NCBI GenBank assembly: GCA_015061605.1
Contig: SUWH01000007.1
Span: 1-64,000 of the forward strand
Length of the DNA: 64,000 bases
Direction of reading: 5' to 3'
DNA from: Lentisphaerota bacterium
GTDB lineage: Bacteria; Verrucomicrobiota; Lentisphaeria; Victivallales; Victivallaceae
Positions 1-7,675 of the stretch are shown in pieces. The first letter of the stretch is position 1. Every line of letters begins with the position of its first letter. A program made the position numbers and the translations under genes. The notes under the pieces were generated by a model. It saw nothing but the letters and a program-made list of their open reading frames with translations. It had not been told where the DNA came from and searched no databases.

Positions 1-460
1 TTCATGCTGTGGTATTTTCCTTTGGGACATGGGAAACACCACAAAAAAAGGTGCATCCCTGATTCATATGCCCCTACATGCCTACCACAGCATCACAGTA
101 AATACAAATGCAGAAATGCACCATGCAAATACGCATGGCACAAAACTTCATTCTCGTTGTGTTCAAGGCTTTTCGATACAAGGTGGTGGTTTGTGAGGAT
201 AGCCTGAAATATTATGCTATATAATTTTAAATCAAAAAATATTTTATCTGTTGTCTTTTCCTTCCAGTTGATTAAACTGCAACGCATCTCAATATAGCAC
301 AACAATAATAATTTTTCAACAAAAATCCTGCCGCAAACTGCCGCTGAAAATAAGATGTCGAGTAAAAAAGCATATTTTTTCAAACTCAACCTTGCTTTAC
401 ACCCATTGATGATGTATTTTATTGGTGTATATATAATATATTGTTTTACCGAAAGGATTT
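1..460. other. Intergenic region with a possible structured RNA
   Basis: No convincing protein gene is seen; the two short track ORFs here have no protein-like composition. A perfect 11-bp inverted repeat (ATGCTGTGGTA at 4-14, TACCACAGCAT at 83-93) could close a multi-branched RNA of about 90 nt with inner helices such as TTTCC/GGAAA. A second hairpin, CCATGC-AAATAC-GCATGG, lies at 121-138. None of the conserved cores of SRP RNA, 6S RNA or tmRNA could be recognised. The A/T-rich stretch around 420-450 probably holds the hisI promoter. Confidence 0.3.
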
Positions 461-463
461 TTT

Positions 464-841
464 ATGTTTGAACTTGATTTCAGCAAGGGTGACGGTCTGA
501 TCCCGGCGATCGCGCAGGATCATCAGACCAATGAAGTGCTGATGCTCGCCTACATTTCAAAGGAATCGTGGGAAGAAACCCTGAAAAGCGGCTATGCCAC
601 CTATTTTTCCCGCAGCAGAAACAAACTCTGGAAAAAGGGGGAAAGCAGCGGCAATCTGCAAAAAGTTCATCAGATTCTGGTCGATTGCGACCGTGATACG
701 GTGATTTTCAAAATCGAACAGATCGGCGGCGCCGCCTGTCACACCGGTCACCGCAGCTGTTTCTACACCGAAACGGACGGAAAGACATCAAAGGAACTTT
801 CGGCTCCGCTCTTTGATCCGGAAAAAGTATATAAAGGATAA
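464..841 (+). CDS. hisI: Phosphoribosyl-AMP cyclohydrolase HisI
   Basis: This 125-aa protein matches the single-domain HisI family. The enzyme opens the purine ring of phosphoribosyl-AMP, the third step of histidine biosynthesis, in the cytoplasm. The family signature is visible: a central WKKGESSGN segment, then a DCD metal-binding motif, then [10 protein letters not shown], which supplies the zinc-binding cysteines. There is no HisE domain, so phosphoribosyl-ATP pyrophosphatase must be encoded elsewhere. The start has a good ribosome binding site (AAAGGA, 7 nt upstream). The next gene begins 7 bp after the stop, although the two functions are unrelated. Family assignment is firm. Confidence 0.95.
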   Translation: MFELDFSKGDGLIPAIAQDHQTNEVLMLAYISKESWEETLKSGYATYFSRSRNKLWKKGESSGNLQKVHQILVDCDRDTVIFKIEQIGGAACHTGHRSCFYTETDGKTSKELSAPLFDPEKVYKG

Positions 842-848
842 GATCATC

Positions 849-2924
849 ATGCTCGAAAAACTGCTGAAAAAGAATTTTCCGGAATTGCGGCTCTTCACCG
901 ACCGCCGTTACAGTGAACTTACCAGTTTCGGAGTCGGTTCTGCTCCGGTGCCGCTGCTTGCCGAGCCGGAAACTCCGGGACAACTCTGTGAACTTTTGAA
1001 ATTCCTGCACCGCAAAAATGTTCCGGTATTCATTCTGGGAGCCGGAACCAACGTAGTCGGTTCAGATACTCCGTTTGACGGCGTGGTGATACGTGCCTCC
1101 GGCAGTTACTTCGCCCATATTTCCGTAAATGACAACTGCATCAACTGCGGTGCTTACACCAAACTTCCCATGCTCTGCACCGCCGCGGCAAAGGCCGGAT
1201 TGACCGGTCTCGCTCCATTATCCGGCATTCCCGGTTCAGTCGGCGGCGCGATCCGGATGAATGCCGGAGCTAACGGCGCGGAAATTTCCGACTTTGTAAA
1301 ATCGGTCCGCGGCTTCCGCGCCGACGGCAGTGAATGGCAGGCATACGGCAAGGATATCGAATGGCTCTACCGCGGCAACTCCATTCCCCATGATGTTTTT
1401 ATCACCGACATCATTTTTGAATTGCAGCCCGGCGACCGCGAAACCGAGGAAAAAGCAATTGCCGAAGAACGGGAAAAACGACGCTTGCGTGAACCATCCG
1501 GACACTCCGCCGGATGTGCGTTCCGCAACGTTTCCCCCAATGAACCGGCAGGAAAACTCATCGACCTCTGCGGTCTGCGCGGTTTGCGCATCGGCGATTT
1601 GGAAGTAAGTTCCAAACACGCCAATTATCTGGTCAATACCGGCCGTGCCACGGAAAAAGATTATATCGATATGGTGCGCATCCTCCGCCGGGCAGTAAGC
1701 GAAAAATATGGATTCTACCTCACCAACGAGATCGTTCCGGTGAATCCGGCCACCAACACCGCGATCGAAAATGACACTCCGACTCCGGTCATCAATGTTC
1801 TCTACGGCGGCAACAGCAGTGAACGGGAAATTTCCCTGCAGAGCGGCAGCTGCATTGCAAAATCATTGCGTAATGCCGGATTCAAAGTCAACCTGACCGA
1901 CATCCGCGAATGTGCCGTCACTCAGGAGATGCGCGAGAGCGATGTCGTCTACCCGGTGCTTCACGGCGGATTCGGCGAAGACGGCAGACTTCAGAATGAA
2001 CTGGAAAAAGCCGAACTGCGCTTTGTCGGTTCCGGTTCAGTTGCCAGCGCACTGGTCATGGATAAACTTGCCAGCAAGCGGCTTCTCGATGCCATACAGC
2101 TGCCGACTGCGCCGTGGGCGTCCGTCACCAAAACCAACCGGGACTTCCCCTCCCGTCTGCACTTCCCGGTCATGGTCAAAGCTCCCTGCGAAGGATCTAC
2201 CGTCGGTATCGTAAAAGTCAACTCAATTGAAGAGTGGAACGATGCTCTTGATGAAGTATTCAAATTTGCCGACGAACTGCTGGTCGAAGAATTCATCAGC
2301 GGCGTGGAAATTTCCATACCGATCATCAATGCCACCGTCCTCGATGCCGTTGAGATCGTCTCTCCGGGCGGATTTTACGACTGGGATGCCAAATATGTTT
2401 ACGCCAAAGGGCAGACCGAATATTTCTGTCCGCCAAAAAACCTCACCCCGGAAGTGGTGAAAGTCGCACAGGATTATGCACTCAAATTTTACCATGCCGC
2501 CCGCTGCCGCGACATTCTGCGCGTGGACTTCATCGTGACCGCAGACGGAACACCTTATATGCTTGAGGGGAACAATCTGCCGGGAAATACCGAACACAGT
2601 CTGGTTCCGATGGCGGCGAAACATGCCGGGATCTCGCTTGAAAAAATGACATCCACCATGGTCTACGCCGCGATGAAACGTTCCGGCAAGCCGGAATCCG
2701 GCGGCGGCACCGGAGTGGAAAAATTGTCGTTCAACGCGGCAATGATAATGGCAGCGCGCTGGCTCTTCCGCTTTTCGCTCCTCATGTGTGCTTATTTACT
2801 GCTCAAAGCCGCATTTGCTTCCGGCATTGACAATCCGGTATCATGGCCGCTGCTTACCGGCGGAATTTTTCTGATAATCTGTGAAACTGTCTTTATCTGG
2901 TTCAAATATCTGGAGAAAAAATGA
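849..2924 (+). CDS. MurB-Ddl fusion: UDP-GlcNAc-enolpyruvate reductase fused to D-Ala-D-Ala ligase, with membrane tail
   Basis: A 691-aa protein joins two peptidoglycan precursor enzymes. Residues 1-300 are MurB, with the FAD-binding segments GAGTNVV and GIPGSVGG, then GCAFRN and the C-terminal AGKLID...SSKHANYLVN region typical of type II MurB. Residues about 313-615 are an ATP-grasp D-alanine-D-alanine ligase (LYGGNSSEREISLQSG, HGGFGEDGRLQ, KAPCEGSTVGI, EGNNLPGNT). A 60-residue tail holds two predicted transmembrane segments. The track ORF starts at 813; ATG 849 is preferred because AAGGA lies 10 nt upstream and the MurB domain begins there. Cys223 sits where studied MurB enzymes carry the catalytic Ser. 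The stop overlaps the next start (ATGA). Confidence 0.93.
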   Translation: MLEKLLKKNFPELRLFTDRRYSELTSFGVGSAPVPLLAEPETPGQLCELLKFLHRKNVPVFILGAGTNVVGSDTPFDGVVIRASGSYFAHISVNDNCINCGAYTKLPMLCTAAAKAGLTGLAPLSGIPGSVGGAIRMNAGANGAEISDFVKSVRGFRADGSEWQAYGKDIEWLYRGNSIPHDVFITDIIFELQPGDRETEEKAIAEEREKRRLREPSGHSAGCAFRNVSPNEPAGKLIDLCGLRGLRIGDLEVSSKHANYLVNTGRATEKDYIDMVRILRRAVSEKYGFYLTNEIVPVNPATNTAIENDTPTPVINVLYGGNSSEREISLQSGSCIAKSLRNAGFKVNLTDIRECAVTQEMRESDVVYPVLHGGFGEDGRLQNELEKAELRFVGSGSVASALVMDKLASKRLLDAIQLPTAPWASVTKTNRDFPSRLHFPVMVKAPCEGSTVGIVKVNSIEEWNDALDEVFKFADELLVEEFISGVEISIPIINATVLDAVEIVSPGGFYDWDAKYVYAKGQTEYFCPPKNLTPEVVKVAQDYALKFYHAARCRDILRVDFIVTADGTPYMLEGNNLPGNTEHSLVPMAAKHAGISLEKMTSTMVYAAMKRSGKPESGGGTGVEKLSFNAAMIMAARWLFRFSLLMCAYLLLKAAFASGIDNPVSWPLLTGGIFLIICETVFIWFKYLEKK

Positions 2925-4048
2925 AAAAATCACTTTTCTGTCTTATCTGCGCTCTCTGTTTCATCACATTTTCCGCCGATGCCGAAGTCGTCGCCACCGG
3001 AGAACCGGCTCCGGAAATACCGGCAAAGGAGTGGCTTGACACCAAAACTCATACCATTGCGGAATTCAAAAACAGGAAAGTCGTTGTACTTTTCATCTGG
3101 GATCTGGACCATAACGGTTTGGCAGCCGTACAGGGAATGAACAAGCTGGCAGAATTGTTCCCGGCAAAAGATGTAGTCTGTCTGGGCATTGCCAATGCTG
3201 CTACACTTGAAACATTGAAATTCCCCGGAGTAAAAAAACTGCCCTTCCCGGTTTGCGCAGACAAAGAGCGTAAAACAGCAAAACTTTATTTGCGTTCCTA
3301 TGACACTCTGCCGCTGGCAGTTGTCATTGACCGTACCGGCAGGGTAAATTGGCGGGGCAGTATCCGGCAGGTGCCGGTGACCGTCAAACGTCTGCTGGCT
3401 GGGAAATTCGATCTTAAAGAGCAGATCCGGGCTGAAAAGTTTTCTTCAGCACTGAAAAAAGCTGTCCGGAGCAGAGATTTTGCGGAAGCCGACCGGCTCA
3501 TCCGTGCCGAATGGGCACGAACACCGAAAAATCTCGATTTGCTTTCCATGCTGCTGGTAGTGAACTTCCGCCATTTGAAAAAAGCAAACGAAGCATTCAA
3601 ATTAATTGAAGAAGCTCATAAAAAAGTTCCGAAACATCCGCGGGTCGCCGAACTGGAACTGCAACTGATAATCAATACCGGACGCGCCGATACTCATCTT
3701 GCAAAATTCTGTAAACAGGCGATCGCCGATCACGGACACGACCCGGTCATAATGAAAAAATTCGCAGCACGGGCATCGGAATTGAAAGCAAAAGAGTTCG
3801 ATATCAATGTCGTTCATGCTTTTATGCAATCGGGATGGCGCAACGGCAAGTTTGCAAAAAAAGCGGACAAGGTTGACTATGCCCTTGACTATGCCAAACT
3901 CCTGCATAATTTCTGCCGTCCGGAACTGGCGTATAAACTTGCTCTCTGGGCAAAGCAGAACAGCGACGATCCGGATAAACAAGGTGTCTCCGGAGCGGTC
4001 GTATACTATCAGAAAATTATTCAGAATTCAAGCAAACTGGCACTTTGA
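2921..4048 (+). CDS. Secreted thioredoxin-fold protein lacking CxxC, with helical repeat tail
   Basis: This 375-aa protein has a signal peptide (residues 1-21, ending ADA) and an AhpC/TlpA-like thioredoxin fold at about 25-165. Evidence for the fold is the APEIPAKEWL opening, VVVLFIWDL where a redox protein would have WCxxC, and the cis-Pro-like loop LPLAVVIDRTGRV. Both active-site cysteines are absent (WDLDHNG), so it probably does not work as a disulfide reductase. The remaining 200 residues are helix-rich and may form TPR-like repeats. It overlaps the murB-ddl stop by 4 bp and is followed 4 bp later by murD. Its placement suggests translational coupling with wall synthesis, but its role is unknown. 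Confidence 0.75.
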   Translation: MKKSLFCLICALCFITFSADAEVVATGEPAPEIPAKEWLDTKTHTIAEFKNRKVVVLFIWDLDHNGLAAVQGMNKLAELFPAKDVVCLGIANAATLETLKFPGVKKLPFPVCADKERKTAKLYLRSYDTLPLAVVIDRTGRVNWRGSIRQVPVTVKRLLAGKFDLKEQIRAEKFSSALKKAVRSRDFAEADRLIRAEWARTPKNLDLLSMLLVVNFRHLKKANEAFKLIEEAHKKVPKHPRVAELELQLIINTGRADTHLAKFCKQAIADHGHDPVIMKKFAARASELKAKEFDINVVHAFMQSGWRNGKFAKKADKVDYALDYAKLLHNFCRPELAYKLALWAKQNSDDPDKQGVSGAVVYYQKIIQNSSKLAL

Positions 4049-4052
4049 ACCC

Positions 4053-5279
4053 ATGAAAAAAGCGGTTATCATCGGCGGCGGCGTTTCCGGAACCGCCGCA
4101 GAAAAGTTGTTGCAAAAAGAACAGTGGTCAACCCTTATTGTCAGCGACAATGACTGTAAGGTATTGCCGGAAGCTGATCTTATCATCGCCAGCCCCGGTG
4201 TACCGCCGTTGAGTTCCGGGCTCTACCGGCAAGCCGCCGCGTCGGGGATCGAATTCATCGGAGAGCTGGAACTGGGATACCGTTACTGGAAACGTCCGAT
4301 CCTGGCGATCACCGGAACCAACGGCAAAACCACCACCACTGCGCTGGTCACCCATTTACTGCAAAAGTGCGGCATCCGGGCGGTCAGTGCCGGCAATATC
4401 GGGCGGCCGCTGTGTGAAGTGACTATGGATAAAAATGCGGATGTCGCGGTGGTCGAAGTGAGTAATTTCCAATTGGAACTTGCTCCGGAATTTGCTCCGG
4501 ATTGCGCGTTACTGCTCAATATCCAATCCGACCACATCGACCGTTATGCCGATGGATTTGCCGGATATTGTGCGGTAAAAAAGAAAATTTTCGCTCACGT
4601 CCCGCCGGAAAAATCGGTTTGGGGCTTGAGCTTTGCCGGATACGATCCGCATCGACGGGTAACCGTAAAAGATGAAGAGCTTTTTATCGACGGAAAAAAG
4701 ATCCTCCATCAGAACGAAACCGATTTGCCGGGAGTACCCAATGCCGAAAATCTTGCCGGAGCGGTGGAACTCATTCTGCGTTACGATGAAAATTTGATCT
4801 TCAGCGACATCACCCGCTTTATTGAGGCGATAAAGAGCTTCAAACGCGCACCGCACCGCATCGAAAAAATCGGTTCAGGCAAAGGTTTGACCTTTATCAA
4901 TGACTCCAAAGGCACCAATCCCGCCGCCGTCATCGCCGCGCTGGATGCGATAAACACTCCTGTTGTCATCATGCTCGGCGGCTTGGCAAAGGGAATGGAT
5001 TTCACCGTTTTACGCGATAAAAAAGATAAGATCCGGCACGCTGTATTTTACGGGCAGGACAGAGAGGAAATAAAAGCGGTTCTTGACGGATGCTTCCCCG
5101 GGACCGATACCGGAATGGATTTCGATGCCGCATTCAATGCCGCTGTTGCGGCGGCAGAGAATGGCGACACCGTACTGCTCTCCCCCGGATGTGCCAGTAT
5201 GGACATGTTCAAAAATTACAAGGAACGCGGCGAAAAATTCCGCAAACTGGCGCTGCAATTCATCAACTGCAACGGTTGA
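4053..5279 (+). CDS. murD: UDP-N-acetylmuramoylalanine--D-glutamate ligase MurD
   Basis: MurD adds D-glutamate to UDP-MurNAc-L-Ala in the cytoplasm. Visible Mur-ligase motifs are the P-loop GTNGKTTTT, SAGNIGRP, EVSNFQLE, NIQSDHIDRY, NDSKGTNP and GGLAKGMDF. The protein is 408 aa, shorter than the usual 440-450. The missing length lies in the N-terminal UDP-binding Rossmann domain, which runs directly from GGGVSGTAAEKLL to ADLIIASPGVP. The track ORF extends upstream to 3807 inside the previous gene; the ATG at 4053 is chosen because the Rossmann domain begins there and it lies 4 bp after the previous stop. There is no strong Shine-Dalgarno, so translational coupling is likely. Confidence 0.95.
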   Translation: MKKAVIIGGGVSGTAAEKLLQKEQWSTLIVSDNDCKVLPEADLIIASPGVPPLSSGLYRQAAASGIEFIGELELGYRYWKRPILAITGTNGKTTTTALVTHLLQKCGIRAVSAGNIGRPLCEVTMDKNADVAVVEVSNFQLELAPEFAPDCALLLNIQSDHIDRYADGFAGYCAVKKKIFAHVPPEKSVWGLSFAGYDPHRRVTVKDEELFIDGKKILHQNETDLPGVPNAENLAGAVELILRYDENLIFSDITRFIEAIKSFKRAPHRIEKIGSGKGLTFINDSKGTNPAAVIAALDAINTPVVIMLGGLAKGMDFTVLRDKKDKIRHAVFYGQDREEIKAVLDGCFPGTDTGMDFDAAFNAAVAAAENGDTVLLSPGCASMDMFKNYKERGEKFRKLALQFINCNG

Positions 5280-5524
5280 CAAACATTCAGGGAACGATTT
5301 CGATCAAAGCACAGGCGGAATGGGCGACAAAAGAAAATTTGATTTTATTGCCATCGAATTCCACATGCCGCCGATCCCTGCGGCTGGATACAGGAAACTC
5401 CGGTAACTGAAATCACAGTTGCGGCAGTCATTTTCATCCAGCCAGGGCAACGGAAAGATATGGCTGATATCGACCAGACGGCAGCCATCTTTCCTCCCGG
5501 TGAAAAATTTTTCAGTTACGATTG
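5280..5524. other. Gap with a startless minus-strand reading frame
   Basis: Between the convergent murD and DUF349 genes one minus-strand frame, ending at a TGA at 5304-5306, stays open to about position 5520. It reads like protein (GCRLVDISHIFPLPWLDEND, then NCDFSYRSFLYP). No ATG or good ribosome binding site precedes it. It may be a decayed gene remnant or the end of a frame-shifted gene. No clear terminator was found between the two flanking genes. Confidence 0.25.
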
Positions 5525-7495
5525 TTACTTTTCTGCAAAAATGATTTTTGACGCGGCATCGATCCGCGCCTGCAGCTTGGCAAGTTCCTCTGACGGAACG
5601 ATACCGCAGGCGGCAAAGTCAGCGATCAGGACTTTGGGATCTTCCACCGGTGCAGAAGATTTGGCTGATGATTTGCCGAAGTTACCCATCATCGCCGCTT
5701 CCAGTTCCATGGCAAGAGAAACTACATCATCACCGCTGCTGTCAACTTGAGTACCGGCAAGTTTTTCCAGTTTGGCACAGATAGTTTCACGTTCAGACAA
5801 AGCAGCGGCAGACTGTTTGGCAAGCTTCTCTGCGGCCTTGGCATCACCGCCGACGGCGGCATTGAGCAATGCGGCAAAATTCTGAAGTTTCGGAAATGCG
5901 GCAAAAGTATCCGTTTCCGGAAGCTCGACCGTTTCACCGGCGAGGAATTTGCCGTAAAGAGCAGACAATTCGATGACCGCATCGCCGGAAGCGGCAAGTT
6001 TTTTCTGCCGTTCAGCTTCGCGCACTTTGGCAAGTGATGCTTCAAACTTCTGCCAGACTTTCTGCTCATCGAAACGGGTTTCACGGCAGCTTATATTTCG
6101 CAGTTCTTCTTTGATCTCCCGGGTACGGGACAATGCGCTCTGCGGATCGGCGCAGAGATTTTCCACTTCAGCGATCAACTCTCTGGCGCGGGTCTCTCTG
6201 GCATTGATCTCCTCGCGGCGGCCGGCAAAGAATTTATCCATCGCGGCGTTGAATTCTTTGTAAAGTTCCGATTCCTTACGACCGGCGGAACCGCTGTTGC
6301 GGTACTCTTCGCGCAACTGTTTGGCGCGGCGGACATCGGTCAGATTCTGCGCTTCAGTGATCAACTCTTTTTTGCGGGATATGGCAAGTTTCATCAACCG
6401 GTCGCGCTCATCAAATGCGGCCTTGCGGGCAGTGAAAAACTTATCGGCGGCACTGTGGAAGCGGGCGAACAGCGCACCTTCCTGCGCTCCGGCACGTTCC
6501 AGAGATTTCCACTGCTCCTGAAATGCCTTGAATTTGGCGGCGGTATTGCCCCAGTCGGTGGAATCTGCCAATGCTTCAGCTTCATCGCAGATTTTCTGCT
6601 TTTCAGCGGCGGCGAGTTTCTGCAGCTGCCGTTTATTGGCGAAGTATTCGTCGATCCGGTGCTGAAGTTTGCGGGTCAGTTCAAGATAACGGGGATTGAT
6701 CTCTTCATTTTTTTCTTTTGGAACACTGCCGAGCTGTTTCCATTTTTCCCGCAGTTCATTGAGTTTTTTGGAGATGCCGCCCAGCTCATTTGCCGGGGTT
6801 TCGTTGAGTTTTTCCAACTCATTGCAGATATCGAGTTTGAGGGTGTAGCTCTCCCAGCGCGCAAGATCAAGGGTTTCATAATGCTGGGCGAGCCGGGTGG
6901 CGGCTTTGCGGAAAGCCTCCTGATAGCGGCTCACGGCAGAACGGGGAGCATTTCCGATCGCGGCAAAGGCCTTTTCGATCTCCGGTTTACGATCGTGCAG
7001 AGGGGCAATATCTTCCTGCCCGGTAAGGGCAGTCAACTCATCAGCGAGAGCGATCACCGCTTCGGCGGCGGCACGTTCCGCTTCAGCTTCGACCTGCAAA
7101 CGCTCTTTGACCGGAGCGAGCTGCGCCAGAAGTTCCGGAGAACCATTCAAATCGGTGATACGCTTTTCCAATGCGATGATCTCATTGAGCGTGACCAGTT
7201 CTCCGGCGGCGAGCAATTGCTCTGTCTCGGCGGCAAGTCCGGCACGCTGCTGCTGACGTTCCTCAAAGGCAGCAGCACCTCTTTTTGCCGCTTCCAACGC
7301 TTCGCTGAAACGCTTGTCCAGCACCTCGGAATACTCCTGCGGGATATTTCCTGCATTGGAATAATCAGCACACAGCGCGGCGATGGTCCCGGCATAATCA
7401 CTCACATCAGCGCGGTCAGCCAGCGCGGTCAATTCGGTACAGATTTTTTCTTTAGCGTGCAAAACATTGCGCAATTCTTCACTGATCTCACTCAT
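5525..7495 (-). CDS. DUF349-repeat coiled-coil protein
   Basis: A 656-aa acidic protein that is almost entirely alpha-helical and rich in Ala, Glu and Lys. Several repeats of about 70 residues carry the DUF349 pattern: W near the start of a helix, then a WKQLG or WKSLE segment, then a YFANKR or FFTARK type segment (roughly residues 200-470). There is no signal peptide or membrane segment, so it is probably cytoplasmic. The biochemical function of DUF349 proteins is not established. The start is supported by AAGGTGA just upstream. It is divergent from htpG, with about 180 bp between them. Confidence 0.8.
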   Translation of the reverse strand: MSEISEELRNVLHAKEKICTELTALADRADVSDYAGTIAALCADYSNAGNIPQEYSEVLDKRFSEALEAAKRGAAAFEERQQQRAGLAAETEQLLAAGELVTLNEIIALEKRITDLNGSPELLAQLAPVKERLQVEAEAERAAAEAVIALADELTALTGQEDIAPLHDRKPEIEKAFAAIGNAPRSAVSRYQEAFRKAATRLAQHYETLDLARWESYTLKLDICNELEKLNETPANELGGISKKLNELREKWKQLGSVPKEKNEEINPRYLELTRKLQHRIDEYFANKRQLQKLAAAEKQKICDEAEALADSTDWGNTAAKFKAFQEQWKSLERAGAQEGALFARFHSAADKFFTARKAAFDERDRLMKLAISRKKELITEAQNLTDVRRAKQLREEYRNSGSAGRKESELYKEFNAAMDKFFAGRREEINARETRARELIAEVENLCADPQSALSRTREIKEELRNISCRETRFDEQKVWQKFEASLAKVREAERQKKLAASGDAVIELSALYGKFLAGETVELPETDTFAAFPKLQNFAALLNAAVGGDAKAAEKLAKQSAAALSERETICAKLEKLAGTQVDSSGDDVVSLAMELEAAMMGNFGKSSAKSSAPVEDPKVLIADFAACGIVPSEELAKLQARIDAASKIIFAEK

Positions 7496-7609
7496 AAAAT
7501 CACCTTTTTAACAAATACTTTATTTGAACAAAAATATTAACATCAATCTACTATACCTCTGCAATGTCAAAAAATCAAACGCTTTACCGCATTCTCCGCT
7601 TGATTTTTT

Positions 7610-7637
7610 CATCAAACAGGCTATATTTAGTCTGATT
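7610..7637 (+). promoter_or_regulatory. Probable promoter of htpG
   Basis: TTGATT and TATATT are separated by 16 bp and lie about 40 bp before the htpG start. No CIRCE-like inverted repeat was seen. Confidence 0.45.
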
Positions 7638-7675
7638 GTGACAATAAACCCAAAAATATTATGGAGAAAGTTATC

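Noticed and set aside
4-93. 6S, SRP or tmRNA gene
   Set aside because: None of the conserved core sequences is present and the closed unit is too short for 6S or tmRNA.
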